Part shown: piece after piece, positions 44,983 to 54,051 of the stretch | Layout of the letters: each line of letters starts with the position of its first letter | Numbering within the stretch: the stretch's first letter is position 1 | NCBI RefSeq assembly: GCF_900103125.1 | Contig: NZ_FNJV01000010.1 | Span: forward strand, 186,001-250,000 | Source of the DNA: Mucilaginibacter sp. OK268 | Lineage (GTDB): Bacteria > Bacteroidota > Bacteroidia > Sphingobacteriales > Sphingobacteriaceae | Direction: 5' to 3' | Length of the DNA: 64,000 nt | Notes under the pieces: generated by a model | Databases searched by the model: none | The model's input: only the letters and a program-made list of their open reading frames with translations | What the model was told of the DNA's origin: nothing | Program-made: the position numbers and the translations under genes

Positions 44983-46158
44983 TTAGGGGCTTACTATTAG
45001 TTTTTTGCCGGTCATCTTAAAATGGATCTTATTTAATTCCAGTACTTTTAATAAAACCGAGAGGTTTGATTCGCGGGAAATACCACCGGTAAATAAGCGG
45101 CCTGGCATATCGCCCTGGTACTCCACATCTATATCATACCATCTCGACACCCGCCGCATAATGGTTTTGATATCTTCGTTTACAAAGAAGGTTTGCCCGT
45201 TTTTCCAGGCCATAACCGCGTTGATATCCGCATCATCTGTAATAGATAATTTCCCATCGGTTGAAAGCTGCGCCTGCTGACCGGGTTTTAACATGCCGGT
45301 CATTTTATTTTTTATAATTTTCACCGATCCTTCCAGCAGTGTGGTTTTAACCGAGGCCTCATCGTTGTAAGCCATAATGTTAAAGTGGGTACCTAAAACC
45401 TGCACTTCTTCCTGCCCGTTCACATTGATTTTAAAGGGCATGGCTTTATTTTTAGCCACTTCAAAATAAGCTTCGCCGGTAATGGTTACCCTGCGCTCGG
45501 CTCCGGTGAAAGTGATGGGATAGCTGATAGAGGATGATGCGTTGAGCCATACTTTGGTGCCGTCAGCCAGTTGCAGGTCATACTTGCCGCCCCGGGGTGT
45601 TGTCATGGTATTATATATAGGAGCAGCATTGCTGGTAGCTGTTGTATTGTAAGCAATATGCCCATTGGCCGATTTCACAACCTTCGTATTGCCCTGGTGT
45701 GCAAGCAGGCCGTTCCGGGCCGAGTCTAAAACTATTTGTGAACCATCGCCAAGCGTTAATATGGCTTTGTTGCCACCCGGCTGTACATCAATTTGCTTTG
45801 GTTTAGTGATCGCAGTTAATGCCGCCGGTTTAGGTTTGTTGGTTTTAAGAAAATATATTCCGGGTAAAATAAACAGGAGTACAGCCGCCGCAAGTTTTAC
45901 CCAGCGCAATACCCGGTGCTTAAACTTTTTTTCGGGTAACGATTGATGATCAAAAATACGATCAAGGATCAGTTGCTGCCGGTAACCCGGTAACGCGCGC
46001 TCTTCGGTCTCCTGATTTAAAGTATCGCCAAGTACTTCTTTTACCTGTGGCGCGTTTAGCGGATCATTAATATAATCAAAAAGCTCATGAGTTTCCTCTG
46101 CTGAAGCTTCTTTGCTCATATACCGGTTAAGTAAATTTAGGAGTTGTTGGTTATTCAT
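44983..46158 (-). CDS. FecR-family anti-sigma factor of the PUL
   Basis: 391 residues. The N-terminal part is cytoplasmic (LLNRYMSKEASAEETHELFDYIND), one membrane helix lies at about residues 87-105, and the periplasmic FecR domain includes PRGGKYDLQLADGTKVWLNASS, VTITGEAYFEVAKNKAMPF and VLGTHFNIMAYNDE. The C-terminal DUF4974 part is visible (RRVSRWYDIDVEYQGDMPG). It should bind the sigma factor encoded just upstream (156-bp gap) and release it when SusC binds its glycan. Confidence 0.94.
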   Translation of the reverse strand: MNNQQLLNLLNRYMSKEASAEETHELFDYINDPLNAPQVKEVLGDTLNQETEERALPGYRQQLILDRIFDHQSLPEKKFKHRVLRWVKLAAAVLLFILPGIYFLKTNKPKPAALTAITKPKQIDVQPGGNKAILTLGDGSQIVLDSARNGLLAHQGNTKVVKSANGHIAYNTTATSNAAPIYNTMTTPRGGKYDLQLADGTKVWLNASSSISYPITFTGAERRVTITGEAYFEVAKNKAMPFKINVNGQEEVQVLGTHFNIMAYNDEASVKTTLLEGSVKIIKNKMTGMLKPGQQAQLSTDGKLSITDDADINAVMAWKNGQTFFVNEDIKTIMRRVSRWYDIDVEYQGDMPGRLFTGGISRESNLSVLLKVLELNKIHFKMTGKKLIVSP

Positions 46159-46252
46159 GTGATGGAAAGGAATTATTTACGGGAAAGCAGATCGCGTATT
46201 TAGCCCTTTATATACACTGACACACAGCAAGGCCGCGAGGGTGAGTTGAAAT

Positions 46253-46310
46253 AATAATATTTTTGTTTTTTTATTTTAAATTGCTGAAAATCAATAAATA
46301 AAATATTATT
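46253..46310. other. AT-rich inverted repeat between sigma and FecR genes
   Basis: AATAATATTTT (46253-46263) and AAAATATTATT (46300-46310) form a perfect 11-bp but weak stem around a 36-base AT-rich loop, four bases after the sigma stop. It could loosely attenuate reading into FecR. Nothing else is seen in this 156-bp gap. Confidence 0.3.
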
Positions 46311-46314
46311 CAGG

Positions 46315-46869
46315 CTATTTAAAAAGCAGATAGAACAGGGTCAGGGTATTGATCCGGATACAATAGGTCCGGATAAATTTGAGGGCCAGTTTCATGTGCG
46401 TATGAACTGTTGACGATGAGATATTTAAACGCCCGGCCACTTCGCTGTACTTTAAGCCTTCCTGGTAGCATAAAGTATAAATGAGTTTTTGCTGTGGTGT
46501 AAGGCAGCTGATGGCATGGTTAAGCGAATGCTCCAGGTCGCGATGAAGAACCGCCTCCTCGGTATTATTTACCTCCTCTGTCATTTGTTTGCTTAGCTCA
46601 AAAGCGATCAGGTTTTCATGGGCAATGCGTCTTAATACATTGTACGCGTAATTCCGGGTCATGCGGTTGATGTAGGCTCCAAAATTTTCAATCTCCGGCA
46701 GATTTTCGCGGTTGAGCCAGATCTTCAGAAAAACCTCCTGCAAAATCTCTTCGGCCAGTTCTTCAGACCGGGTAAGCTTTAAAGCAAAGGGGTACACTGT
46801 TTTGGAGTAATGCTCAAAAAGAATAGTGAACGACTTTTGATCGCCGGTAGCTACCTGGTGCAAAAGCAT
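46315..46869 (-). CDS. ECF sigma factor of the PUL
   Basis: 184 residues from the ATG at 46869 (MLLHQVATGDQKSF); a TTG at 46899 would add ten. Region 2: SFTILFEHYSKTVYPFALKL, RSEELAEEILQEVFLKIWLN. Region 4: LTPQQKLIYTLCYQEGLKY and SEVAGRLNISSSTVHTHMKLAL. It transcribes the SusC operon when released from FecR. Its upstream region has a LacI-type palindrome at 46991-47002 and a larger one at 47127. Confidence 0.93.
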   Translation of the reverse strand: MLLHQVATGDQKSFTILFEHYSKTVYPFALKLTRSEELAEEILQEVFLKIWLNRENLPEIENFGAYINRMTRNYAYNVLRRIAHENLIAFELSKQMTEEVNNTEEAVLHRDLEHSLNHAISCLTPQQKLIYTLCYQEGLKYSEVAGRLNISSSTVHTHMKLALKFIRTYCIRINTLTLFYLLFK

Positions 46870-46990
46870 TCGTTCTGTATCTCTTGATCTATTTTGCAAT
46901 GCGTTATAAAAAACAGGGTTATCAATGTTGGTTTACATTCGTGGAGTGAATGTATTTCAAAAAGATATAATTTGCCTGTTTTAACACCCC

Positions 46991-47002
46991 GCAAACGTTT
47001 GT
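46991..47002 (-). promoter_or_regulatory. LacI-type operator GCAAACGTTTGT before the PUL sigma gene
   Basis: A 10-bp perfect palindrome (CAAACGTTTG) inside GCAAACGTTTGT, which is the half-site arrangement of LacI/GalR-type and CcpA-like operators. It lies 122 bp upstream of the sigma start. The same 12 bases occur upstream of the sulfatases at 54052. No LacI-family gene is in the window. Confidence 0.55.
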
Positions 47003-47126
47003 TTGGAATTGGAGGCTTTTAATGAAATATAAATAAGGATTGTCGGTCAAATGCGATAAAAAAGGCTTTTTGATCGGCACTATTTTCAGAAAGGAATGAT
47101 CCTGAAAATTGCGGTGGGATGCAGCA

Positions 47127-47162
47127 ATAATTGTTTACGCAAACGCTTGCGTAAACAATTAT
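47127..47162. promoter_or_regulatory. Large perfect palindrome containing a LacI-like centre
   Basis: ATAATTGTTTACGCAA (47127-47142) and TTGCGTAAACAATTAT (47147-47162), a perfect 16-bp inverted repeat with a 4-base centre (ACGC). The core CAAACGCTTG differs by one base from the CAAACGTTTG operator core. It lies 26 bp after the DUF2252 gene stop but has no T-run, so I read it as a protein-binding site rather than a terminator. This and the preceding site fill the 319-bp gap; the rest is featureless. Confidence 0.5.
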
Positions 47163-47188
47163 GAATAAAGGACTTAATTAAGGTGTGT

Positions 47189-48391
47189 TTATTTGGTTTT
47201 GATGGATTTATAACCAGCCATATACTGTTTGTAATCTTTTTTAACCTGGTTGGCATAGTTTTTTGCATAACTGAGGAGTGGTTTTTGCCAGGTATTTTCA
47301 TGGGCAAAAGCAGTCAGCTCATCATTGATGGCCGAGCCCTGTATGCCGCAGCTCCGTAATTGTGCCGAGGCCGTTAATGTGGCCATATCCAGTAATACGC
47401 ATTGCATATCCTTCAGATTGCCCGCCAAAAGATCCAGATTGATCCTATCGGCAAAGGGTTGCATTTCCTGTAACACATAAGTATCTTCTTTAAACACCGT
47501 AGTACTTAGCAATGCCGGGGAAATATTCTGCATGCGGTATTTGGTGGTGATGATCCGTTCGGCATCCGAAGCCCATTGGGGTTGGCGGATTGGGTTATAG
47601 GGAGCCAGGGATGATCGCGCACCTTCTTTAAGGTCCATTAATAAAAAATCGCCTTTTATTTTGGTGTTCTGCAATAAAAACATATAACGTTTTAGGCCAA
47701 TGCTCCCGGTGCCGGCCACCCTAAACGCGGCATCTTTAACCTTGTAATTATTGGGCCAGGCGCCAGTTTTTTCCATCAGGCTGCTCAGGTGCTGCATCAG
47801 TTCGGTCTTTAGAGGCGCCTTGATGTCAAAATGGGTTTGGTCGTTTATTTTAATGCGCAACTGCTTGTGTATAGGAGCGGCAATCTTTTTGATAATATCC
47901 TTTTCCTTCCGCTTTTTAACTTTGATCAAGAAATCGCTTACAATGCCTCCCGCTGTTCTGGGGTCGATATAATAGGCCTTGCCCGATTGCAGTACTTCGG
48001 TATATTTCTTTAAAAAAAGTTTCACCATAGTGTCGGCTTCGGCTTTGGTGAGTTTTAGGGTATCAAAAGCCACATAAATACTGGTGAGTACCCGGGCCAG
48101 TTCCCAGTTTAAGGGGGCCTGCATCGATTCGTCAAAATCATTCAGGTCAAAATAAACCAAGCGGTTGTTCCCTTTAAAACTGCCAAAATTTTCCAGGTGC
48201 AGGTCGCCGCAGATCCACACTGGTGGCGAAACCGGGAAGTCTTTAACCCGGGCCAGGTCTTCATAAAACAAATGGCACGTCCCCCTGAAAAAACGGAAGG
48301 GGCTTTCGGTCATGGCTTTATATTTGAGTTGAACTTTGTCGGGCAGCAGCGGTGCATTAAATTTTTTAATTCTTTCAATAATAGTATTCAT
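47189..48391 (-). CDS. DUF2252-family protein (kinase-like fold)
   Basis: 400 residues, cytoplasmic, no signal. The hallmarks are FFRGTCHLFYEDL, WICGDLHLENFGSF, and FDLNDFDESMQAPLNWELARV, which resemble the catalytic and metal loops of aminoglycoside-phosphotransferase-like kinases. The end LSYAKNYANQVKKDYKQY is also usual for the family. Biological role unknown. It is 63 bp downstream of the MgtC-type gene region in the opposite order, with no obvious link to the PUL. Confidence 0.88.
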   Translation of the reverse strand: MNTIIERIKKFNAPLLPDKVQLKYKAMTESPFRFFRGTCHLFYEDLARVKDFPVSPPVWICGDLHLENFGSFKGNNRLVYFDLNDFDESMQAPLNWELARVLTSIYVAFDTLKLTKAEADTMVKLFLKKYTEVLQSGKAYYIDPRTAGGIVSDFLIKVKKRKEKDIIKKIAAPIHKQLRIKINDQTHFDIKAPLKTELMQHLSSLMEKTGAWPNNYKVKDAAFRVAGTGSIGLKRYMFLLQNTKIKGDFLLMDLKEGARSSLAPYNPIRQPQWASDAERIITTKYRMQNISPALLSTTVFKEDTYVLQEMQPFADRINLDLLAGNLKDMQCVLLDMATLTASAQLRSCGIQGSAINDELTAFAHENTWQKPLLSYAKNYANQVKKDYKQYMAGYKSIKTK

Positions 48392-48454
48392 GTTGTACTG
48401 AATTTAAAATATAGAAATATAATGCAGGGAGTATGAAAGGCTTTTTAAGGAAGA

Positions 48455-49117
48455 TTACCACTCAAAGGATTGAACAATGGCCTGGTCAAGCAGCCATTCA
48501 TTAAACAGTTCCAGTTGTTTGCCCTTGCCGGATACCAGCACTTCCAGGATCACCTGCTCACCGGAGCGTAATAATTTGGAATTGGTAACCTGTAAGTTTA
48601 AGGTTTTGATTTGCTGTTGGATGGCGCCCGAAGGGTATTTATCCTTAAAGGTGATCTTATAATCGCGGTGTTGGAAACGGAAATCTATCTGGAACTGGAT
48701 AAAATCAAGCGCGTAAAGTATAAATAAAGCTAATACCAATGATACTCCCGCCAGTAGATATTCGCCAATACCTATTAACATGCCAATGGCGGCGGCTATC
48801 CAGATAGAAGCGGCGGTGGTGATGCCCGAAACGCTCACATTGTTGCGAAATATGACCCCGGCCCCTAAAAAGCCCACGCCAGTGATAATGTTGGCAGCTA
48901 TGCGGTCGCGGTTGGAGTCGACACCTAAAAGATAGGAACAAATGGTGAATACCGTTGAGCCAAAACAGATGAGCGCCAGCGTACGGAACCCGGCCGATTT
49001 ACCCCTGATCTCCCGCTCAAACCCCAGGATACTGCCAGCTATGACGGATAAAATTATTTTTAATACCTCATCGCCATTGATCGTGTGGGAGATATTGATA
49101 ATTGAACTAAGCAACAT
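48455..49117 (-). CDS. MgtC/SapB-family membrane protein
   Basis: 220 residues from the ATG at 49117 (MLLSSIINIS). The longer open frame to 49321 runs through a repeat element and is not coding. MgtC landmarks: IAGSILGFEREIRGKSAGFRTLALICFGSTVF and GVGFLGAGVIFRNNVSVSGITTAASIW split over four to five membrane helices, then a C-terminal ACT-like domain. Members affect Mg2+ starvation and ATP synthase regulation in other bacteria; the role here is unknown. Confidence 0.9.
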   Translation of the reverse strand: MLLSSIINISHTINGDEVLKIILSVIAGSILGFEREIRGKSAGFRTLALICFGSTVFTICSYLLGVDSNRDRIAANIITGVGFLGAGVIFRNNVSVSGITTAASIWIAAAIGMLIGIGEYLLAGVSLVLALFILYALDFIQFQIDFRFQHRDYKITFKDKYPSGAIQQQIKTLNLQVTNSKLLRSGEQVILEVLVSGKGKQLELFNEWLLDQAIVQSFEW

Positions 49118-49244
49118 TTTAGGTTTAACATTAAATATTTTTCGAATAGCAGGTTTCGTAAATATAAATAAAATAAAGCGATGAATGATAGCCTGATGTC
49201 GACTCACCCTGTCATCGCTGCACTCGACATCCCTCTCTTTTATT

Positions 49245-49327
49245 TTTGTCATCCTGAGCGATAGCGAAGGATCTTCTTCAGCATGCCTGGCGCATAATAG
49301 ATGCTTCACTTCGTTCAGCATGACAAA
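49245..49327. repeat. REP-like interspersed repeat (GTCATCCTGAGCG ... CAGCATGACA)
   Basis: TTTGTCATCCTGAGCG (from 49245) and CGTTCAGCATGACAAA (to 49327) form imperfect ends of a palindrome, with GCGAAGGATCTTCTTC between. This short element is, to my knowledge, common between genes in Bacteroidota. It sits upstream of the MgtC gene, where it creates a false extension of the reading frame. The rest of the 467-bp gap has a TACATTTG -7 box at 49523 and little else. Confidence 0.65.
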
Positions 49328-49522
49328 TCTGTTTTCCCAACCGGAGGGATCGCTGTGCTAATCTCGCGGGAGCGTAAAAAAGCGAAACAAAAAAAAGCAC
49401 CGTTTTAAACGTTTATGCCTAAACAAAGTCATATATCCGTCTGTTGAAGACGCGGATGAAATATTAATAATATACTATTGTTAAATCATGTGTTATTAAA
49501 TTCTTCCAACCGACATTTTTAA

Positions 49523-49530
49523 TACATTTG
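49523..49530 (+). promoter_or_regulatory. Likely -7 element (TACATTTG) of the NRPS gene
   Basis: TACATTTG fits TAnnTTTG exactly. Transcription would begin near 49537, so the TTG at 49528 cannot be the start codon and the ATG cluster at 49585-49593 is favoured. No matching TTTG is found 19-20 bp upstream, so the promoter is only half supported. Confidence 0.45.
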
Positions 49531-49584
49531 GTTGGCAAAGTTTGCATTACCAATTTGCAGACAAAAACTACCAGCGGCCTAACC

Positions 49585-52500
49585 ATGATGATGATAGCCA
49601 AGAGCTTACTAAAAGGGACTGAACGACCTGACTTTATTAAACACGAAACCATTGCCGATATTTTCAGAGCGTCGGCATCACAATATGCCCACAATACCGC
49701 CCTCATTTTTGGCGACAGGCAACTGAATTATGCCCAGCTTGATTCCTGGAGCAATTACATAGCGGCCTTTATCGCTTCAAAAGGTATTGGCAAGGGCCAT
49801 TCTATAGGGGTGTGGCAATCCCGCGGGCTCGAGCTACAGGCTGTTATCCTGGGGATTGTAAAATCGGGCGCGGCCTATGTTCCGCTCGATAGAGAGATGC
49901 CCGAAGAAAGGTTGCAGATCGTATTACAGGAAATTGGGGCTGCCGCTTGTTTCAGTGATGCCCAGCCGGTGTTGGATTGCCCTGTGTTTGCTGTTCCGGA
50001 ATTTCGGGAGCAATATGAAGACTATACTTTACCTGTTGGTCCGGATGCGGACGACCGGGCCTATGTACTGTACACTTCGGGCAGTACGGGTAAACCCAAA
50101 GGCATTCCCATCCTCCATAAACATATCTGCCACCTCATCCGTTCGGAGCAAAGCGTATTGGAGATCACCCCACAGGATAAAGTGTACCAGGGTTTCTCGG
50201 TATCCTTTGATATGTGGTGTGAAGAAACCTGGATAAGTCTGTTTGCCGGGGCATCTTTATGGATAGCCGATGCCACTACGGCAAAATCTATCGATGAGCT
50301 CAGCGATATTTTAAAACAACAACAAATTACCATATTACATGCCGTACCCAGCTTGCTGGCGGTGATGGATGATGATATACCATCCCTGCGCCTCATTAAC
50401 GCGGGTGGCGAAGCTTGTACACCAGCAGTGTTAAACCGCTGGAGCAAGCCCGGGAAAAATATATTTTACAATAGCTACGGCCCTACCGAAACAACGGTAA
50501 CCACCACCATGGTGCCGCTGATACCGGGGGATGCCATCACCATTGGCGGACCACTGCCTAACTATGACCTGGCCGTAGTTGACGATAAATTTAACCTGCT
50601 GCCAACCGGGCAACAAGGCGAACTCATTATTTCGGGCCCGGGTGTGAGCGAAGGCTATGTGAACCGGCCCGAGCTTACCCGCGAAAAATTTCTTGATAAG
50701 CCGGTAACCTTAATGGAGCTGGCCGGCGACCGTATTTACCTGAGCGGCGATGCCGTGGTGATGCAGCCCGATGGCCGCATTGATTTTCATGGTCGCCTGG
50801 ACGACCAGGTTAAATTGCGCGGTTACCGGATAGAGCTGGGCGAAATTGAATCGAGATTGAACCAGCTCGAAGAGGTGGCCACAGCGGCGGTTGCCTTGAA
50901 AAAGGATTCGACCGGCCAGGATCAATTGGTGGGTTATGTGACACTCAAGCCTGGTCAGGCATTTGATCAGCAGCATAGCCGCAGTCGGCTTTCGGAAGTT
51001 TTACCTCCTTATATGGTGCCGCTGGTGGTTATCCAGATGGATAAGTTCCCCAGGCTATCAAGCGGCAAGATCGACCGTAAATCGCTTCCAGTGCCGGAGG
51101 CCTTACAAAATGTGCCGCAACAAGAGGAGATCCATATTAGCCCCGATGATCCGCTTGCGGTAAAAGTAATGGCCGGATTGAACCACCTGTTCCCCGGCAG
51201 AGATATCACTCCTGAATCGGACTTTTTTACAGATCTGGGGGGGCATTCCTTACTGGCAGCCACATTTTCATCCTGGTTACGCAAAGAGGCCGGGATCCAG
51301 CATGCATCATTAAAAGATATTTACACCAATCGCCCGGTAAAAAACCTCATCAATACCTGGGAGCTTGCCGAAAAGAAAGCCCGGGAAAAGAAAACCGTGG
51401 ATAAGGAGATCTTTCATAAGATCCCCTCTTTGCGTTATTTGCTTTGCGGTTTGGCGCAGGCCATCTCCCTGTTATTTATATATGGGCTGTTCGCTGTTCA
51501 AATATTTGTGCCCTATCTGGGCTACTATTATGTGGTGAGCAAAACCGAATCCGGACAGGATAATTCGGGTATCGGTCTGGCAGTGGCCTTACTGCTCTAT
51601 TGCCTGATACCGCCCTTTTTATCTTTATTGGGTATTGCCGCCAAATGGATATTGCTGGGTAAGGTTAAAGAAGGCGATCACCCTTTGTGGGGCTCTTATT
51701 ATTTCCGTTACTGGCTGGTAAACAGGTTAACACAACTGGCTCCCGCCCAGTTCATGAACGGTACGCCCCTTTACCCCTTATATCTGCGTATGCTGGGTAC
51801 CCGCGTAGCCAAAGATGCCCAAATAAGCGCGGTTACCATAGGCGCCAACGATCTGCTGGAAATTGGCAGCGACGTAAGCCTGAGCTCGGGCGTGGTGTTG
51901 GATAACGTATCGGTCGAAAACGGGCTGATCAAATTCCGCAAGATCAGCATAGGCGCCCATGCTTATATTGGCAGCGGCGCGGTGCTGTCGGGCGATACTG
52001 TAGTGGAAGACTGGGGTGAGCTGCAGGACCTGAGCCATTTGCAGAGCGGCCAAACTATCAAAGCTTACGAGGTATGGAAAGGTAGTCCGGCAGAAAAGGT
52101 GGATCAAATGCAACCCGAAGAATTGCCGCAACCGCTTAAATCGCCTTTCCTCAAGATCAAGACTTACGGTTTTCTGTATACACTGCTGCTCATTATATTT
52201 CCGGCGGTTGTTTTGGTGCCTTTGCTCCCTGTCATCAGGCTGTTGAATTACCTGGATCTGCAAACCGGCGATTATGATTTTAGTTATTTCATCCATGTAC
52301 CGGCACTCACCCTGGTATATATATTACTTTACGCGTTTGAAACCGTGTTGTTATCCCGCCTGCTTTTATGGGGCATCAAACCCGGAACCTATCCGGTTTT
52401 CAGCAGTACTTATGTACGCAAATGGCTTTCCGATCAATTGATATCTGTCGCGCTCATTGTATTGCACCCCATATATGCCACGGTTTTTGTTTCCTTTTTC

Positions 52501-53568
52501 TTCAGGATGCTGGGCTCAAAAATTGGTAAAAATACCGAGATCTCCACCGCCAGTAACGTTACCCATACCATGCTGGAGATAGGCAACGAATCGTTTATCG
52601 CGGATGCCGTTACCCTGGGTGAAGAGGACATTCGTGCCCAACGGCTCATCTTGAAAAAGACCACCATTGGCAACAGCAGCTTTGTGGGCAACAGCGCCTT
52701 AATTCCCCAGGGATATGAACTGGGCGATAATATGCTGATCGGCGTACTATCGGTGCCGCCAACACTCGAGCAACAACAGGACAACCCCCGCGGCGACTGG
52801 TTTGGTTCGCCGGCCATAGCTTTGCCCCGCCGGCAGGATAGCGGTACTTACCCGGCATCGCTTACCACCACCCCATCCTGGTCACGGAAATTATCCCGCG
52901 GCCTGATCGAAACCATCCGCATCCTGCTGCCTGAAACTGTGATCATCTGTTGCAGCGTGCTGTTCATCGCTTATTGCCATGATCTGATCAAGGAACGCAC
53001 TGTTTTACAGATCGTCGAACAAATACCCAAAATACCATTCTATTACCTTTTTTATATGGGGCTTCCGGCATTCTTTATTTCCTTAGCTTTAAAATGGGTG
53101 GTGATAGGTATGTTTAAAAAAGAGCAAAACCCCATGTGGACGCATCGGGTTTGGAGAAGCGAAGCTATCACCACAACCTACGAAGCCCTGGCCGTGCCCT
53201 TTATGCTCGAATTTTTAAAGGGGACGCCATTTTTGCCCTGGGCCTTGCGATTGTTTGGTGTGAAGATTGGCAGGCGGGTATGGCTCAACACCACTGACAT
53301 TACCGAGTACGACATGGTTTCTATCGGCGATGATACCGCTTTAAATGAAGATTGCGGTCCGCAGACCCATTTATTTGAAGACCGGGTGATGAAAGTAGGC
53401 AGCATCAAAATAGGAGCCCGTTGCAGCATAGGCGCGCGTAGTATTGTTTTGTACGACAGCGAGATAGGCGACGATGTAAAACTGGAACCCCTATCCCTGG
53501 TGATGAAAGGCGAAACCCTGGCCTCCGAAACCGAATGGACCGGCAGCCCGATTAGAGCGCTGGGGTAA
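49585..53568 (+). CDS. Pls/PosA-type single-module nonribosomal peptide synthetase
   Basis: 1327 residues from ATG 49585. Residues about 24-500 are an adenylation domain: YVLYTSGSTGKPKG (160-173), FDMWCEETW (209-216), NSYGPTETT (296-304), GRLDDQVKLRGYRIELGEIE (403-422) and SSGKIDRKSL with catalytic Lys495. A carrier domain follows at about 525-590, pantetheine Ser555 in FFTDLGGHS. The remaining 730 residues hold about six membrane helices and three soluble left-handed beta-helix-like repeats (for example ISAVTIGANDLLEIGSD and IGARCSIGARSIVLYDSEIG). This is the terminal domain of epsilon-poly-L-lysine synthetase and PosA enzymes, which make isopeptide amino-acid homopolymers. There is no condensation or thioesterase domain. 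The amino acid used is not known. Confidence 0.92.
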   Translation: MMMIAKSLLKGTERPDFIKHETIADIFRASASQYAHNTALIFGDRQLNYAQLDSWSNYIAAFIASKGIGKGHSIGVWQSRGLELQAVILGIVKSGAAYVPLDREMPEERLQIVLQEIGAAACFSDAQPVLDCPVFAVPEFREQYEDYTLPVGPDADDRAYVLYTSGSTGKPKGIPILHKHICHLIRSEQSVLEITPQDKVYQGFSVSFDMWCEETWISLFAGASLWIADATTAKSIDELSDILKQQQITILHAVPSLLAVMDDDIPSLRLINAGGEACTPAVLNRWSKPGKNIFYNSYGPTETTVTTTMVPLIPGDAITIGGPLPNYDLAVVDDKFNLLPTGQQGELIISGPGVSEGYVNRPELTREKFLDKPVTLMELAGDRIYLSGDAVVMQPDGRIDFHGRLDDQVKLRGYRIELGEIESRLNQLEEVATAAVALKKDSTGQDQLVGYVTLKPGQAFDQQHSRSRLSEVLPPYMVPLVVIQMDKFPRLSSGKIDRKSLPVPEALQNVPQQEEIHISPDDPLAVKVMAGLNHLFPGRDITPESDFFTDLGGHSLLAATFSSWLRKEAGIQHASLKDIYTNRPVKNLINTWELAEKKAREKKTVDKEIFHKIPSLRYLLCGLAQAISLLFIYGLFAVQIFVPYLGYYYVVSKTESGQDNSGIGLAVALLLYCLIPPFLSLLGIAAKWILLGKVKEGDHPLWGSYYFRYWLVNRLTQLAPAQFMNGTPLYPLYLRMLGTRVAKDAQISAVTIGANDLLEIGSDVSLSSGVVLDNVSVENGLIKFRKISIGAHAYIGSGAVLSGDTVVEDWGELQDLSHLQSGQTIKAYEVWKGSPAEKVDQMQPEELPQPLKSPFLKIKTYGFLYTLLLIIFPAVVLVPLLPVIRLLNYLDLQTGDYDFSYFIHVPALTLVYILLYAFETVLLSRLLLWGIKPGTYPVFSSTYVRKWLSDQLISVALIVLHPIYATVFVSFFFRMLGSKIGKNTEISTASNVTHTMLEIGNESFIADAVTLGEEDIRAQRLILKKTTIGNSSFVGNSALIPQGYELGDNMLIGVLSVPPTLEQQQDNPRGDWFGSPAIALPRRQDSGTYPASLTTTPSWSRKLSRGLIETIRILLPETVIICCSVLFIAYCHDLIKERTVLQIVEQIPKIPFYYLFYMGLPAFFISLALKWVVIGMFKKEQNPMWTHRVWRSEAITTTYEALAVPFMLEFLKGTPFLPWALRLFGVKIGRRVWLNTTDITEYDMVSIGDDTALNEDCGPQTHLFEDRVMKVGSIKIGARCSIGARSIVLYDSEIGDDVKLEPLSLVMKGETLASETEWTGSPIRALG

Positions 53569-53728
53569 GTCGGAAGTTTTGAGTCTTAAGTCATGGGTTG
53601 AGGTTTCTGACAGCATTTTCTGTGTAGAGACGCATATTTGCGTCTCCTGCATGCATTGTTTCCTCAAGTTGTCTGTGTCCTCACAGACAACTTAAAAGAG
53701 GTGATTCAAGACTTAAAACTTCGGACTT
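53567..53728. repeat. Inverted-repeat element overlapping the NRPS stop codon
   Basis: The outer arms are AAGTCGGAAGTTTTGAGTCTT (53567-53587) and its near reverse complement at 53708-53728, two mismatches over 21 bases. Inside are two perfect hairpins: GAGACGCA/TGCGTCTC (53627-53646) and AAGTTGTCTGTG/CACAGACAACTT (53666-53693, 4-base loop). The left arm begins within the NRPS stop codon. A related element ends at 57861. Non-coding; may act as terminator or be a non-autonomous repeat. Confidence 0.65.
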
Positions 53729-53760
53729 AGAACTTAAATCCGTATATTTGTATACATACA

Positions 53761-53800
53761 ACGGCCCGGTTTTCCTGTAAAAAGGAGAACCGGGCCGTTT
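53761..53800 (+). terminator. 15-bp hairpin terminator after the NRPS
   Basis: ACGGCCCGGTTTTCC (53761-53775) pairs with GGAGAACCGGGCCGT (53784-53798), one G-U pair, with an 8-base loop; a short TTT follows. Very stable. TATATTTG lies just upstream (53743-53750). The gap from 53801 to 54051 shows nothing I can name. Confidence 0.65.
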
Positions 53801-54051
53801 GCATAAAGGATAAAAGGCCCAAAAATCAGCCGTTTGGTATGTAGTTATTTGACAGTCAATAATTTAATACTTTTTAAAGCTTTCAAAGCACATCGAAAAT
53901 TTGTTAAAAAGTGTTAAAATGGGGTTGAAGCCTAATTAAAATAGCCTAAAAGCAAGCCTTTCACGCTGTTTTCGACTAAAAAAGTGTTAAAATTAAAGGT
54001 TTAAAAAGTTTTTACACCTAAATCTGCCGGATGTCCGGGTTCCAAACCAAT

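Noticed and set aside
47127-47162. Large palindrome as a terminator for the DUF2252 gene
   Set aside because: It is at the right place, but there is no T-run on either side and its core resembles the LacI-type operators nearby.
49118-49321. N-terminal extension of the MgtC-type gene
   Set aside because: It runs through a REP-like repeat, and the MgtC family pattern begins at the ATG at 49117.
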